Below, in pieces: positions 7,030-13,583 of a DNA stretch of 15,839 nucleotides; positions within the stretch are counted from its first letter, which is position 1, and each line of letters begins with the position of its first letter. The notes under the pieces were generated by a model that was given only the letters and a program-made list of their open reading frames with translations, was not told the DNA's origin and searched no databases. This DNA is from Hyphomicrobiaceae bacterium. GTDB taxonomy: Bacteria > Pseudomonadota > Alphaproteobacteria > Rhizobiales > Hyphomicrobiaceae. The translations under genes were made by a program, and so were the position numbers. The stretch is taken from contig JANYHP010000379.1 in assembly GCA_025359005.1 (NCBI GenBank), forward strand, positions 1 through 15,839, read 5' to 3'.

Positions 7030-8111
7030 GGCGCGCTCGTCTCGTTGACCGGAGTCTGGTGGGCTTGCGGGATGACTACAGCTGAGACACGGGTGCCCGG
7101 CGGGTTGGGACGCGGGTCGAGCAGCACGCGACCCCCGTCGAGCATCAGCCGGTAGGTCGAAATGCGCTCGGTAAACGGCGGCGGCGAACAGCCATCTTCG
7201 AGGCGATACTGAAAGCCGTGCCAGGGACACGTGATGCACCCATCGACAAGGCGTCCCTCACCCAACGGCCCGTTCTGGTGTGCGCACAGATTGCTCACCG
7301 CACTCAGCCGGCCTTCATGACGGAAGATGGCAACCGGTTCGCCATCGGGCAGCTTGACCACGAAACCACGACCCTCCCGGATTTCCCCGATGTCGCACGC
7401 CACAACCCATGGCGTCGTCGCAGCCGTCGGCGCGAACTGGCCATCCTCCACCGCGCCTTTGCGCCCCGCCAGCAGATGGAGCACAACGAGCGTCGCGGCA
7501 CTGAGCGCACACATGATCGCCAGCGCGGGCGAGCGCGCATCCTGCAGTGCGCCGAACGCAATGTGGCCGAAGACCAGAGCATAGGCCCCGTAGACGGCCA
7601 TGTGAATGGCCTTCCAGACGCGTGGTCCAAGAAATGCCAGCCAGAAATCGTGGCTGGTTGCGGCGAGTACCAGCAGTATGACGAAGGCGCCGACGCCCAG
7701 AATGACAAAGGCAAATCCGGCAAGCTGCGCGACGCTGGTATCGGCGACCAGCAGCGCGCGGAGGGGCGGCAGATCGCTATAGGCAAAGTACCATGAGAGC
7801 ACACTGGCGACGTGCCCGGCTGCCACGGTGCAGGTGAGCACGCCGAGATGGCGGCGGTTGTACAGCAGCGGCAGGAAACGGCGGTCGAGACGCGCGAGAG
7901 GCCCGATCGACAGGATGCCGCTCAGCAGCACAAAGGCGCAGCTTCCAAAGGCCTTCATCGACAGCGTCGCGTCATCGGGCGCGATACCGTCCCTGCCAGC
8001 CATCGCGCCGAAATGCCTGTAAACCTGGATGTAGAGCACCACGGCCGCTATCGCCACCGCGTCATAGATCAGCTTGTTTCTATTCCACGTGACGGCCTTA
8101 TAGCTGCTCAT
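7026..8111 (-). CDS. Ferric-reductase-like transmembrane domain fused to a Rieske [2Fe-2S] domain
   Basis: 361-aa integral membrane redox protein. Residues 15-215 carry about six hydrophobic segments with histidines placed as heme-b ligands (H88 in RRHLG, H100 in AAGH, H154 in ATSHDFW, H170 and H183), resembling the ferric-reductase-like/MsrQ-type domain. Residues 235-335 form a Rieske domain with both signature boxes, C276-A-H278 and C295-P-W-H298 (CAHQNGPLGEG...CITCPWHG). It should move electrons between a heme in the membrane and a soluble or periplasmic partner; donor and acceptor are unknown. The NLCAHQNGPL...CPWHGF form resembles the Rieske ferredoxin type of dioxygenase systems more than the bc1 subunit. 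The ATG at 8111-8109 overlaps the stop of the 52-aa gene (ATGA); its stop overlaps the next start (ATGA). Domains secure, role inferred. Confidence 0.92.
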   Translation of the reverse strand: MSSYKAVTWNRNKLIYDAVAIAAVVLYIQVYRHFGAMAGRDGIAPDDATLSMKAFGSCAFVLLSGILSIGPLARLDRRFLPLLYNRRHLGVLTCTVAAGHVASVLSWYFAYSDLPPLRALLVADTSVAQLAGFAFVILGVGAFVILLVLAATSHDFWLAFLGPRVWKAIHMAVYGAYALVFGHIAFGALQDARSPALAIMCALSAATLVVLHLLAGRKGAVEDGQFAPTAATTPWVVACDIGEIREGRGFVVKLPDGEPVAIFRHEGRLSAVSNLCAHQNGPLGEGRLVDGCITCPWHGFQYRLEDGCSPPPFTERISTYRLMLDGGRVLLDPRPNPPGTRVSAVVIPQAHQTPVNETSAP

Positions 8112-8266
8112 CGCTTCGTGCCCCCAGTAGGCGCATCGATGCGAACCGGCGCATCAGAGGTCGATTGCCGAGCGCGCAGCCACGCCGACGTCGCGAGCAA
8201 CGCGGGCAGCATAAAAGCCATGAGCGTCCATATTTTCAGATGCCAACGGCGGTGCGCGCGCTGCAT
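8108..8266 (-). CDS. Small membrane protein (52 aa), second gene of the Rieske operon
   Basis: A 52-aa frame: basic N-terminus (MQRAHRRWHLKIW), one hydrophobic helix (about 13-30, TLMAFMLPALLATSAWL), then a polar tail. ATG at 8266-8264 lies one base after the 72-aa gene's stop (TGACATG) and has GGAG eight bases upstream. Its stop overlaps the Rieske gene's start as ATGA. The exact fit between two coupled genes, the Shine-Dalgarno and the membrane-protein composition make it a real gene despite its size. No family recognised. It probably sits next to the heme/Rieske protein as a small subunit or assembly factor, which is inference. Confidence 0.75.
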   Translation of the reverse strand: MQRAHRRWHLKIWTLMAFMLPALLATSAWLRARQSTSDAPVRIDAPTGGTKR

Positions 8267-8267
8267 G

Positions 8268-8486
8268 TCATATCTCCATCGAAGCGGTGAGGCGCCGGCG
8301 CCATATCACCAGCACGAGTGGCCAGAGCAGCACCACGCCCGGCACCAACAACGGCCGAACGGTATAGGCGCCGCGCGCGGACGGATCGATGCGGTCGAGC
8401 CCGAAGGCGAGAAACGCCACAGCGACCGCGCCGCCGCAAGAGACGTAACTGACCGCGAGCCAGTAGATCAAAGTGCCGATGACCAT
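8268..8486 (-). CDS. Small two-helix membrane protein (72 aa), first gene of the Rieske operon
   Basis: 72 aa with two membrane segments, about residues 5-28 (TLIYWLAVSYVSCGGAVAVAFLA) and 47-61 (LLVPGVVLLWPLVLVIW), joined by FGLDRIDPSARGAYTVRP and ending in a basic tail. I chose ATG at 8486-8484 because GGTGGGGA stands five bases upstream; the frame stays open to 8552 but the extra residues precede this Shine-Dalgarno and look non-coding. The gene opens a five-gene unit and is followed after one base by the 52-aa gene. No named family recognised; probably an accessory subunit of the membrane redox complex. Confidence 0.78.
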   Translation of the reverse strand: MVIGTLIYWLAVSYVSCGGAVAVAFLAFGLDRIDPSARGAYTVRPLLVPGVVLLWPLVLVIWRRRLTASMEI

Positions 8487-8490
8487 CTTA

Positions 8491-8498
8491 TCCCCACC
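8491..8498 (-). promoter_or_regulatory. Shine-Dalgarno of the 72-aa gene
   Basis: Minus-strand GGTGGGGA ends four bases before ATG 8486. It fixes the start of the first gene of the Rieske operon against the longer open frame reaching 8552. Confidence 0.6.
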
Positions 8499-8538
8499 GA
8501 AGATCCAATTGAACACTCGCCCATGCGTCCAGCACGCA

Positions 8539-8556
8539 CCACCGAGTTCCACCGAG
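8539..8556. repeat. 8-bp direct repeat with 10-bp period upstream of the Rieske operon
   Basis: CCACCGAG occurs at 8539-8546 and again at 8549-8556, separated by TT. The 10-bp period places both copies on the same face of the helix, as in many operators. It lies 53-70 bases upstream of the operon's first ATG. Confidence 0.6.
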
Positions 8557-8559
8557 CGC

Positions 8560-8593
8560 GCTTGGCTGTCTTACACGCTTGGCGGTATTACAT
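8560..8593. repeat. 17-bp imperfect tandem repeat upstream of the Rieske operon
   Basis: GCTTGGCTGTCTTACAC (8560-8576) is followed directly by GCTTGGCGGTATTACAT (8577-8593); 14 of 17 positions are identical. It lies 74-107 bases upstream of the operon's first ATG. It could be a double regulator site or part of a promoter. Confidence 0.6.
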
Positions 8594-8733
8594 CGACCGA
8601 TCATCGACGGCAGTCACGCCCGCAAACGCAACGCCGGACAACCGGGCCATGCCTGTTTTGAATGTGACAAGGTCCCTCTGCTCGAAATCGCTCAAATGCT
8701 GGTGACCACACGCACGCGCCATCTATCCTCGTT

Positions 8734-8759
8734 GCCGCCACGTGCCAAGCATGGGCGGC
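8734..8759 (-). terminator. Strong hairpin downstream of the MFS gene
   Basis: GCCGCC (8734-8739) pairs with GGCGGC (8754-8759), and CGTGC (8741-8745) with GCATG (8749-8753, one wobble), around a CAA loop, with one bulged A. It starts 26 bases past the MFS stop on the minus strand. There is no T-run, so it is a candidate terminator or 3' end stabiliser rather than a classical intrinsic terminator. Confidence 0.35.
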
Positions 8760-8785
8760 CTCGCCTTCCAGTCTGAGACCGTCTC

Positions 8786-9991
8786 TCAGTCAGCCTCCCG
8801 CAGCCGCCGCGCGAGCACGGCCGCGGCCAGCAGCGACATGGCGACACCGGCGACGCATGCCGGCCATCCCAACCGGACGAACAGCTGGCCCAGAACGACA
8901 CTGCCGACCAGGCCGCCGAGAAAGTAGCAGGCCAGATAGATACCGCTCGCCGCCGTTGCATCATGGGCCGCGGCACGGCCGACGAACCCTGTCGCTGTGG
9001 CTTGCGCAAGAAAGGTGCCGACGGCAATCAGCGTCATGCCCGTCAAGACCGGAGACAGGGATGGGGCGAGCAGCAGCGGCAATCCCACACCGGCTATGGC
9101 CAGCGCAAACCACATCGCACCTCTGGTTCCGAGCATCGCCACCAGCCTGCCCGCCATCGGCGTGGTCACTATCGACGGCAGAAAGACGAAATAAGCGACG
9201 CCGACCGCCATCATGCCCAACGACAAGGGCGGCTGCACGAGTACAAAATTCACATACGTGAAAATGCCGATGAACGCGAAGAGAATACAAAAGCCGATCG
9301 CGAACGCCGACCGCAAGACCGGATCGCCAACCAGCCGCGATACCGTTGCACCAGACATCGCCTGACCGCTTTGGCTGCGGTCCATGCGCTCGGACAGCGC
9401 ACCGTAGGCGAGGGCGCCGCCAAGCAGGTTCAGTGCTGCAAATACGACGAAGTTCGCCTTCAAGCCGAGCATGTCGGCGATGGAGGCCGACATCAGACGA
9501 CCGAACAGATTGCTCGCCACGTTGCCGGTGATGTAGGCGGCAAAGAGCGTTGCAGTCGCCGCCCCGTGTGTCGTCTTGGCGAGATAGGCGAGCGTCAGGC
9601 TGAATGCCGTCGCCATCAGCAAACCCTGGATGACACGCAGGGACGCAAACGTGGCGAGATCGGGCGCCACCGAAAGCAGCACCGTCGGGATCGCGAGAAC
9701 CGCGAGGGCGCCCGCAATTGTTCGGCGCGGATCGACGCGGCTCCCGAAAAACGCCACGCCGATCCCGGCGATGGCCATGCCGAGCGTGCCGGCATTGACC
9801 GCCGGACCGATCAGCGCCGCGTCGACACCATAGGCTCGCGCGAGCGACGGCAAAATGGCCTGTGTGGCGAACAGGTCCACGACTGTGAGAAACGCGAGCA
9901 CGCCGATCACAATTGTCCGAAAAAATCCGGCACTTCTGTTGGACCCTGGATCAGAACCAAAACCGTTTACGGCACCAAGGGAACTGCGCAT
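8786..9991 (-). CDS. MFS transporter (drug/sugar-proton antiporter type, YnfM-like)
   Basis: 401-aa polytopic inner-membrane protein with about twelve hydrophobic segments, of the major facilitator superfamily. The motif-A loop between helices 2 and 3 reads G83-S-R-V-D-P-R-R90, and motif B is R119-V-I-Q-G123, which favours a proton-linked exporter. Sequence and length recall YnfM-like efflux or uptake carriers; the substrate cannot be assigned. I chose ATG at 9991-9989. The open frame reaches a TTG at 10075, but that stretch would translate through the terminator hairpin at 10026-10053, so the shorter form is preferred. It is followed by a hairpin and preceded by the patatin/bdhA pair on the same strand, apparently as a separate transcript. 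Confidence 0.88.
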   Translation of the reverse strand: MRSSLGAVNGFGSDPGSNRSAGFFRTIVIGVLAFLTVVDLFATQAILPSLARAYGVDAALIGPAVNAGTLGMAIAGIGVAFFGSRVDPRRTIAGALAVLAIPTVLLSVAPDLATFASLRVIQGLLMATAFSLTLAYLAKTTHGAATATLFAAYITGNVASNLFGRLMSASIADMLGLKANFVVFAALNLLGGALAYGALSERMDRSQSGQAMSGATVSRLVGDPVLRSAFAIGFCILFAFIGIFTYVNFVLVQPPLSLGMMAVGVAYFVFLPSIVTTPMAGRLVAMLGTRGAMWFALAIAGVGLPLLLAPSLSPVLTGMTLIAVGTFLAQATATGFVGRAAAHDATAASGIYLACYFLGGLVGSVVLGQLFVRLGWPACVAGVAMSLLAAAVLARRLREAD

Positions 9992-10015
9992 GGGGCCCAC
10001 CACGTTGTCAAAGTC

Positions 10016-10053
10016 ATAAGGAAGAACGCCGCCGACACAACGTCGGGCGGCGT
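10016..10053 (-). terminator. Intrinsic terminator after the patatin gene
   Basis: ACGCCGCC (10026-10033) pairs perfectly with GGCGGCGT (10046-10053), continued by GAC/GTC with one bulged G around an ACAAC loop. On the minus strand it is followed at once by TTCTTCCTTAT. It begins 30 bases after the patatin stop, so bdhA/patatin transcription should end here. Confidence 0.65.
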
Positions 10054-10082
10054 CCAGTTCTTTCGATCGTCTCAATAATCGA

Positions 10083-11249
10083 TCACAATGCCTTCTGATC
10101 GACCTTGTCGTGCAGGATCACGCCTTCGATGGGATCGACCGGGTTCTTCCAGGCTGCTGCGGCAATGGCTGCGCGGGTGTTCTCAAGGCCTGCCTGCCAG
10201 CGGGACGCAACACCCGACACGCTGAAGTCGATGTCTTTGGTTTGGTCTTCGTTGTCCAACTTCGGTGCCAGCAGCCGCACGACGTGCATCTGCGTGAGGC
10301 AACCATACTCAACGAGATCGCGCACGGCATCGCTGTTGCGAACAGCCTCTGGAATATAGCCGGCCAATTCCTTGACGACGTGACGCAGCCGATGGGTTTG
10401 CTGCTGGCGCGTGATATGGGTTGAGACGCGGCTCGAATACTGGATGTCTTTTACGCGGTTCTGCACGTCCCAGAGTGTGACCGGCTCGGCGCCCTCCGGG
10501 TTCCACATGTGGACTGCGAAGATCAACGAGTTGCGGCGCGGATAGTCCTCGAAGACGACCTCGCTCGGCGTATTGGAAAGTATGCCGCCGTCCCAGTACA
10601 GTTCGCCATCGATCCGCACTGCCGGGAAGGCGGGCGGCAACGCGCCGGACGCCAGGATATGCTCCACGCCGATGGGCGTATCGCGACTGTCGAAGTAGCG
10701 CATGCCGCTCGTGCGCACATGCGCGGCGCCGACGGTCAAACGGGGCCGGCCGTGATTGATCGAGGCGAAGTCGACCAACTCGGTCAGCGTCTGCCGCAAT
10801 GGGGCCGTCGAGTAGTAGCCGGCGCGATCGGCGCCGAGCGGGACGTGTGGCCCCATGAAGGCCAGCGGGTTGGGCTGGAAAAAGCCCTGGATGCCCGAGC
10901 AGACCGTCTGCCAGTAGGACAATGTCTGGTCCAGTTGCGGCCACGGCGATTTCATCTGTGCCGAGGATTGTTGCGACATGCGCTGCCAGAATTCGCGCAA
11001 CGCACCAACCCGCTTGCTCGGTTCATTGCCCGCGATGAGGCTGGCGTTGATGGCACCAATCGAGGTTCCGATCACCCAATCGGGCTCAATGCCGGCCTCA
11101 TGCAGCGCTTCGTAGACGCCGCACTGATAGGCCCCGAGCGCGCCGCCGCCTTGCAGCACGAGAACGGTTTGCGTGGGTTTCCAAGTCTTGGGCTGCCGCC
11201 CGTGGATGGGCGCCATCCGCTCCGTCATGTCCCGCGATCCGTCAGCCAT
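10083..11249 (-). CDS. Patatin-like phospholipase with DUF3734-type C-terminus
   Basis: 388-aa serine hydrolase of the patatin family (acyl hydrolase, Ser-Asp dyad). The oxyanion loop is QGGGALGAY (33-41), the nucleophile elbow G61-T-S63-I-G65 and the catalytic Asp D220 in YWDGGILSNTP. The C-terminal part (about 250-388, DVQNRVKDIQYSSR..., KDIDFS...WQAGLENTRAAI) matches what I know of the DUF3734 extension. No signal peptide, so cytoplasmic or membrane-associated. ATG at 11249-11247 with AAGGAGA five bases upstream. It follows bdhA by 104 bases on the same strand, and an intrinsic terminator follows. The pairing with 3-hydroxybutyrate dehydrogenase suggests a role in polyhydroxybutyrate or lipid turnover, for example ester hydrolysis at storage granules, but that is inference. 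Confidence 0.92.
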   Translation of the reverse strand: MADGSRDMTERMAPIHGRQPKTWKPTQTVLVLQGGGALGAYQCGVYEALHEAGIEPDWVIGTSIGAINASLIAGNEPSKRVGALREFWQRMSQQSSAQMKSPWPQLDQTLSYWQTVCSGIQGFFQPNPLAFMGPHVPLGADRAGYYSTAPLRQTLTELVDFASINHGRPRLTVGAAHVRTSGMRYFDSRDTPIGVEHILASGALPPAFPAVRIDGELYWDGGILSNTPSEVVFEDYPRRNSLIFAVHMWNPEGAEPVTLWDVQNRVKDIQYSSRVSTHITRQQQTHRLRHVVKELAGYIPEAVRNSDAVRDLVEYGCLTQMHVVRLLAPKLDNEDQTKDIDFSVSGVASRWQAGLENTRAAIAAAAWKNPVDPIEGVILHDKVDQKAL

Positions 11250-11254
11250 TACGC

Positions 11255-11261
11255 TCTCCTT
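11255..11261 (-). promoter_or_regulatory. Shine-Dalgarno of the patatin gene
   Basis: Minus-strand AAGGAGA ends five bases before ATG 11249. It confirms this start rather than the internal Met codons at residues 8 and 12. Confidence 0.75.
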
Positions 11262-11318
11262 GTATCACTCGCGCGACCGATCACATGGATGGAACCGGCG
11301 GTCCGACTGCATTGAATT

Positions 11319-11360
11319 GTTGCAATCACTGTGTTGCAATCACTGTGTTGCAATCACTGT
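11319..11360. repeat. 14-bp tandem repeat (three perfect copies) across the bdhA stop codon
   Basis: GTTGCAATCACTGT occurs at 11319-11332, 11333-11346 and 11347-11360 without mismatch. On the coding (minus) strand the unit is ACAGTGATTGCAAC; the bdhA stop TGA (11356-11354) lies in the first copy and the next two TGAs follow 14 bases apart, covering all three frames. It lies in the gap between bdhA and the patatin gene. Confidence 0.95.
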
Positions 11361-12187
11361 GCCGTCCAGCCGCCTTCAACCGGCAGCGCGATCCCGGTGA
11401 TGGAGGCAGCACCCTCCCCACACAGGAACGTCGCGACCGCACCGAGTTGCTCTGTCGTTACGAATTGGCGTGTCGGCTGCGCATGGAGCAGAACATCCTT
11501 GATGACCTGTTCCTCGGTGATGCCTCGGGCCTTCGCCGTTTCGGGGATCTGCTTTTGCACCAGCGGCGTCAGCACATATCCGGGGCAGATGGCATTGACC
11601 GTGATGCCGTGCTCGGCTGTCTCGAGCGCGATCGTCTTGGTGAACCCGAGCACGCCGTGCTTGGCTGCCACGTACGCCGACTTGAAGGGCGAGGCCACGA
11701 GGCCATGCGCGGAGGCGACGTTGATGATCCGCCCCCACTTTCGCGCCTTCATCATCGGCACGACATGGCGCGTCGCATGAAAGGCCGACGACAGATTGAT
11801 GGCCAGTATGGCGTCCCATTTTTCAGGCGGAAATGTCTCCACGGCCTCGACATGCTGAATGCCTGCGTTGTTGACGAGCACATCAACGCCACCGAAGGCC
11901 TGCTCGGCAGCGAGCACCATGGCCGAAATCTCGGCGGGCTTCGACATATCGGCGGCCGAGTACAGTACAGTCACCCCGTACGACTTGGCCAAGCCCGCGC
12001 GGATCGCCTCGATTTCTTCGGCCTTGCCGAAGCCGTTCAACATCACGTGCATCCCGGCTTTGGCAAACGCGGTGGCGATGCCGAGGCCGATCCCGCTCGT
12101 CGAACCGGTCACGATGGCACGCTTGCCAGCCAACTCGCGGGCGGAGCCGGGACCAGGCATTGCGACATCTCGTTCAGGCGGTTGCAT
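11354..12187 (-). CDS. bdhA: 3-hydroxybutyrate dehydrogenase
   Basis: 277-aa classical SDR oxidising (R)-3-hydroxybutyrate to acetoacetate with NAD+, the cytoplasmic step that follows polyhydroxybutyrate depolymerisation. TGSTSGIGLG (27-36) binds NAD; NNAG is at 106-109; the catalytic residues are S159, Y172 and K176 (S-A-Y-V-A-A-K). BdhA-typical stretches include NNAGIQHVEAVETFP, SAHGLVASPFKSAYVAAKHG and HAQPTRQFVTTEQLG. The N-terminus is about 15 residues longer than usual; a Met at residue 10 is an alternative start, but GGGAG eight bases before ATG 12187 favours the long form. It heads a likely bdhA-patatin unit and is divergent from a LysR-type gene, its probable regulator. The stop codon sits in a 14-bp tandem repeat. 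Confidence 0.93.
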   Translation of the reverse strand: MQPPERDVAMPGPGSARELAGKRAIVTGSTSGIGLGIATAFAKAGMHVMLNGFGKAEEIEAIRAGLAKSYGVTVLYSAADMSKPAEISAMVLAAEQAFGGVDVLVNNAGIQHVEAVETFPPEKWDAILAINLSSAFHATRHVVPMMKARKWGRIINVASAHGLVASPFKSAYVAAKHGVLGFTKTIALETAEHGITVNAICPGYVLTPLVQKQIPETAKARGITEEQVIKDVLLHAQPTRQFVTTEQLGAVATFLCGEGAASITGIALPVEGGWTAQ

Positions 12188-12274
12188 TCGGTTGCTCCCA
12201 AAATCGACGACACTCTCGATGCAGACGCTAGAGCGATATGGCTCTCAGCTGAAATACCGGTTGGCTTGCATATC

Positions 12275-12291
12275 GATAGCGCGTGAGTATC
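12275..12291. promoter_or_regulatory. Candidate LysR-type operator (GAT-N11-ATC)
   Basis: GAT (12275-12277), eleven bases, then ATC (12289-12291) gives the T-N11-A dyad expected for LysR-type regulators. It sits between the divergent bdhA and lysR genes, 88 bases from the first ATG and 71 from the second. An 8-bp palindrome TATCGATA (12271-12278) overlaps its left half. Such short dyads occur by chance, so this rests mainly on position. Confidence 0.35.
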
Positions 12292-12361
12292 GTGAGTTAA
12301 CCATTTTAGTATGATAGAGGATTTCGAACTGCCAAGATGGCGTGGAGGACGGCGGCGCGCG

Positions 12362-13249
12362 ATGGAAATGCATCAGATCAGATATTTTCTCGGCGTTGCC
12401 CGTACTCTTAATTTCACGCGCGCAGCGGAAGAGTGCCATGTTTCGCAGCCCTCGCTGACCCGCGCGATCAAGCTGCTGGAGGACGAGCTCGGCGGCGATC
12501 TGTTCCGGCGCGAACGCAGCCAGTCGCATCTCACCGACCTTGGCCAGCGCATGCTGCCGCTCTTGCAGCAGTGTTACGATACGGTGGAGGGCGCCAAGTC
12601 GCTGGCAACGTCCATCAAGAAGGGTGAGGTTGCCACGTTGCGGCTTGCGCTCTCGCGGACCATTGATCTGACACTTGTCCTGCCGTTCCTGTCGGACCTC
12701 CTGCGCGCCATGAATGGGCTCGAACTGAAATTCATTCGCGGCACGACCGCCGAAATCGCGGACTTGCTGAAGGCTGGCGATGCCGATCTCGCCTTGGCCG
12801 GCCCCATGGGTGAGGCATGGGATCGGCTGGAAAGTCGCACCCTCTTCACCGAACCATTTGAGCTCTTGGTGCCCGAGGGCCATCGTTTGGCGGCCCAGAC
12901 GTCAGTGACTTTGGATGCCGTGCGCGACGAGCGAATGTTGATCAAGACCTACTGCGAGATGTCTGAAGCCATTGCAGCCAGGTTGAGCCGCGAGGGCGTT
13001 TCGGGCGCCAACAATCACCAGGTCGCCTCCGAGCGCGATCTGATCTCTCTGCTCGAAAACAGAATGGGCGTGGCACTGGCACCGAAAAGCACAGTCATCC
13101 CTGGCTCGCTCAGGCGCATTTCGGTGGCAGATTTGAACATTGTGCGCACGATCTACGTGCACTCGGTTGCCGGGCGTCCGCGGTCGGCCTCGGCGAGTAC
13201 CCTTTTGAAGCAGCTTCTTGCAGCCGATTGGCAGTTGGAACGCGCCTAA
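12362..13249 (+). CDS. LysR-family transcriptional regulator
   Basis: 295-aa LTTR. The N-terminal winged helix-turn-helix (3-62: MHQIRYFLGVARTLNFTRAAEECHVSQPSLTRAIKLLEDELGG) is textbook for the family. A linker helix and a substrate-binding domain (about 90-290) with ALSRTIDLTLVLPFL, GDADLALAG and ENRMGVALAP follow. I chose ATG 12362 because LTTRs of this group begin MEMHQIRYF and GGAGGA stands about 13 bases upstream; an in-frame ATG at 12311 adds seventeen atypical residues. It is divergent from bdhA across 174 bases that hold a T-N11-A dyad, so it probably regulates bdhA/patatin, and perhaps itself, in response to an unknown small molecule. Confidence 0.92.
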   Translation: MEMHQIRYFLGVARTLNFTRAAEECHVSQPSLTRAIKLLEDELGGDLFRRERSQSHLTDLGQRMLPLLQQCYDTVEGAKSLATSIKKGEVATLRLALSRTIDLTLVLPFLSDLLRAMNGLELKFIRGTTAEIADLLKAGDADLALAGPMGEAWDRLESRTLFTEPFELLVPEGHRLAAQTSVTLDAVRDERMLIKTYCEMSEAIAARLSREGVSGANNHQVASERDLISLLENRMGVALAPKSTVIPGSLRRISVADLNIVRTIYVHSVAGRPRSASASTLLKQLLAADWQLERA

Positions 13250-13583
13250 GAGCCTTGTCCACCAAAGTGGACACCGGTTGAGTGCAGAAAATGCGACAAA
13301 CAGGGGGCTAAAGCGCTCTCCTCGATCCAAACCACGTGAAAAGCGCTCCGGGACACGCGCAAGACCACGTGAACCGCATTCTGAATTCAGGCTCCACGTC
13401 AGCCTCTATCATGGTCCGGAACGCTCGCACGCAGCGTCTCCGGCCGTCCCCCGTTGGACCATTTGTGTTGAATATTCCGGATAGCATACCTCTTGGGTTG
13501 CCATTTGCCGGCGCAACGGCCGCGGGGACGCACGTGGACGACTGAAATCGAAGGCTCCGCGCGCGGGATTGAGGCGTTGGGCA
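13250..13583. other. 334-base intergenic region between lysR and the cupin gene
   Basis: No plausible gene. The first 90 bases look like a dispersed-repeat remnant with a perfect 7-bp hairpin. The remainder, including the two AGCGCT palindromes near 13312 and 13342, shows no recognisable promoter or gene. lysR and the cupin gene converge here. Confidence 0.5.
13256..13338. repeat. Possible dispersed intergenic repeat remnant with 7-bp hairpin
   Basis: TGTCCAC-CAAA-GTGGACA (13256-13273) is a perfect stem seven bases after the lysR stop and may help end its transcript, although no T-run follows. The continuation (AAGTGGACACCGGTTGAGTG, then GAAAATGCGACAAACAG and GCTAAAGCGCTCTCC) resembles, from memory, intergenic repeats scattered in Bradyrhizobium, Rhizobium and relatives. 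It cannot be confirmed from one copy. Confidence 0.4.

Larger units (their letters stand above)
8487..8785. other. 299-base intergenic region upstream of the Rieske operon
   Basis: No plausible gene. It separates the end of the MFS gene from the first gene of the Rieske operon, both on the minus strand. It contains two sets of direct repeats near the operon (8539-8556 and 8560-8593) and a strong hairpin near the MFS end (8734-8759). No convincing -35/-10 pair, FNR-type box or general-stress ECF promoter was found. Confidence 0.5.

Noticed and set aside
7030..7239. N-terminal extension of the CX3C protein
   Set aside because: It overlaps the Rieske gene, is Pro/Arg/Ser-rich, and the ATGA junction at 7029 gives a natural start.
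8773..8789. Hairpin CTGAGA-CCGTC-TCTCAG at the MFS stop codon
   Set aside because: The stem is only six pairs, it overlaps the stop codon and has no T-run; the hairpin at 8734-8759 is stronger.
8963..10078. Plus-strand open frame of 371 codons
   Set aside because: Antisense to the MFS transporter, with very high Arg/Gln/His content and no ribosome binding site.
11319..11360. CRISPR-like array
   Set aside because: Units are directly adjacent with no spacers and only 14 bases long.
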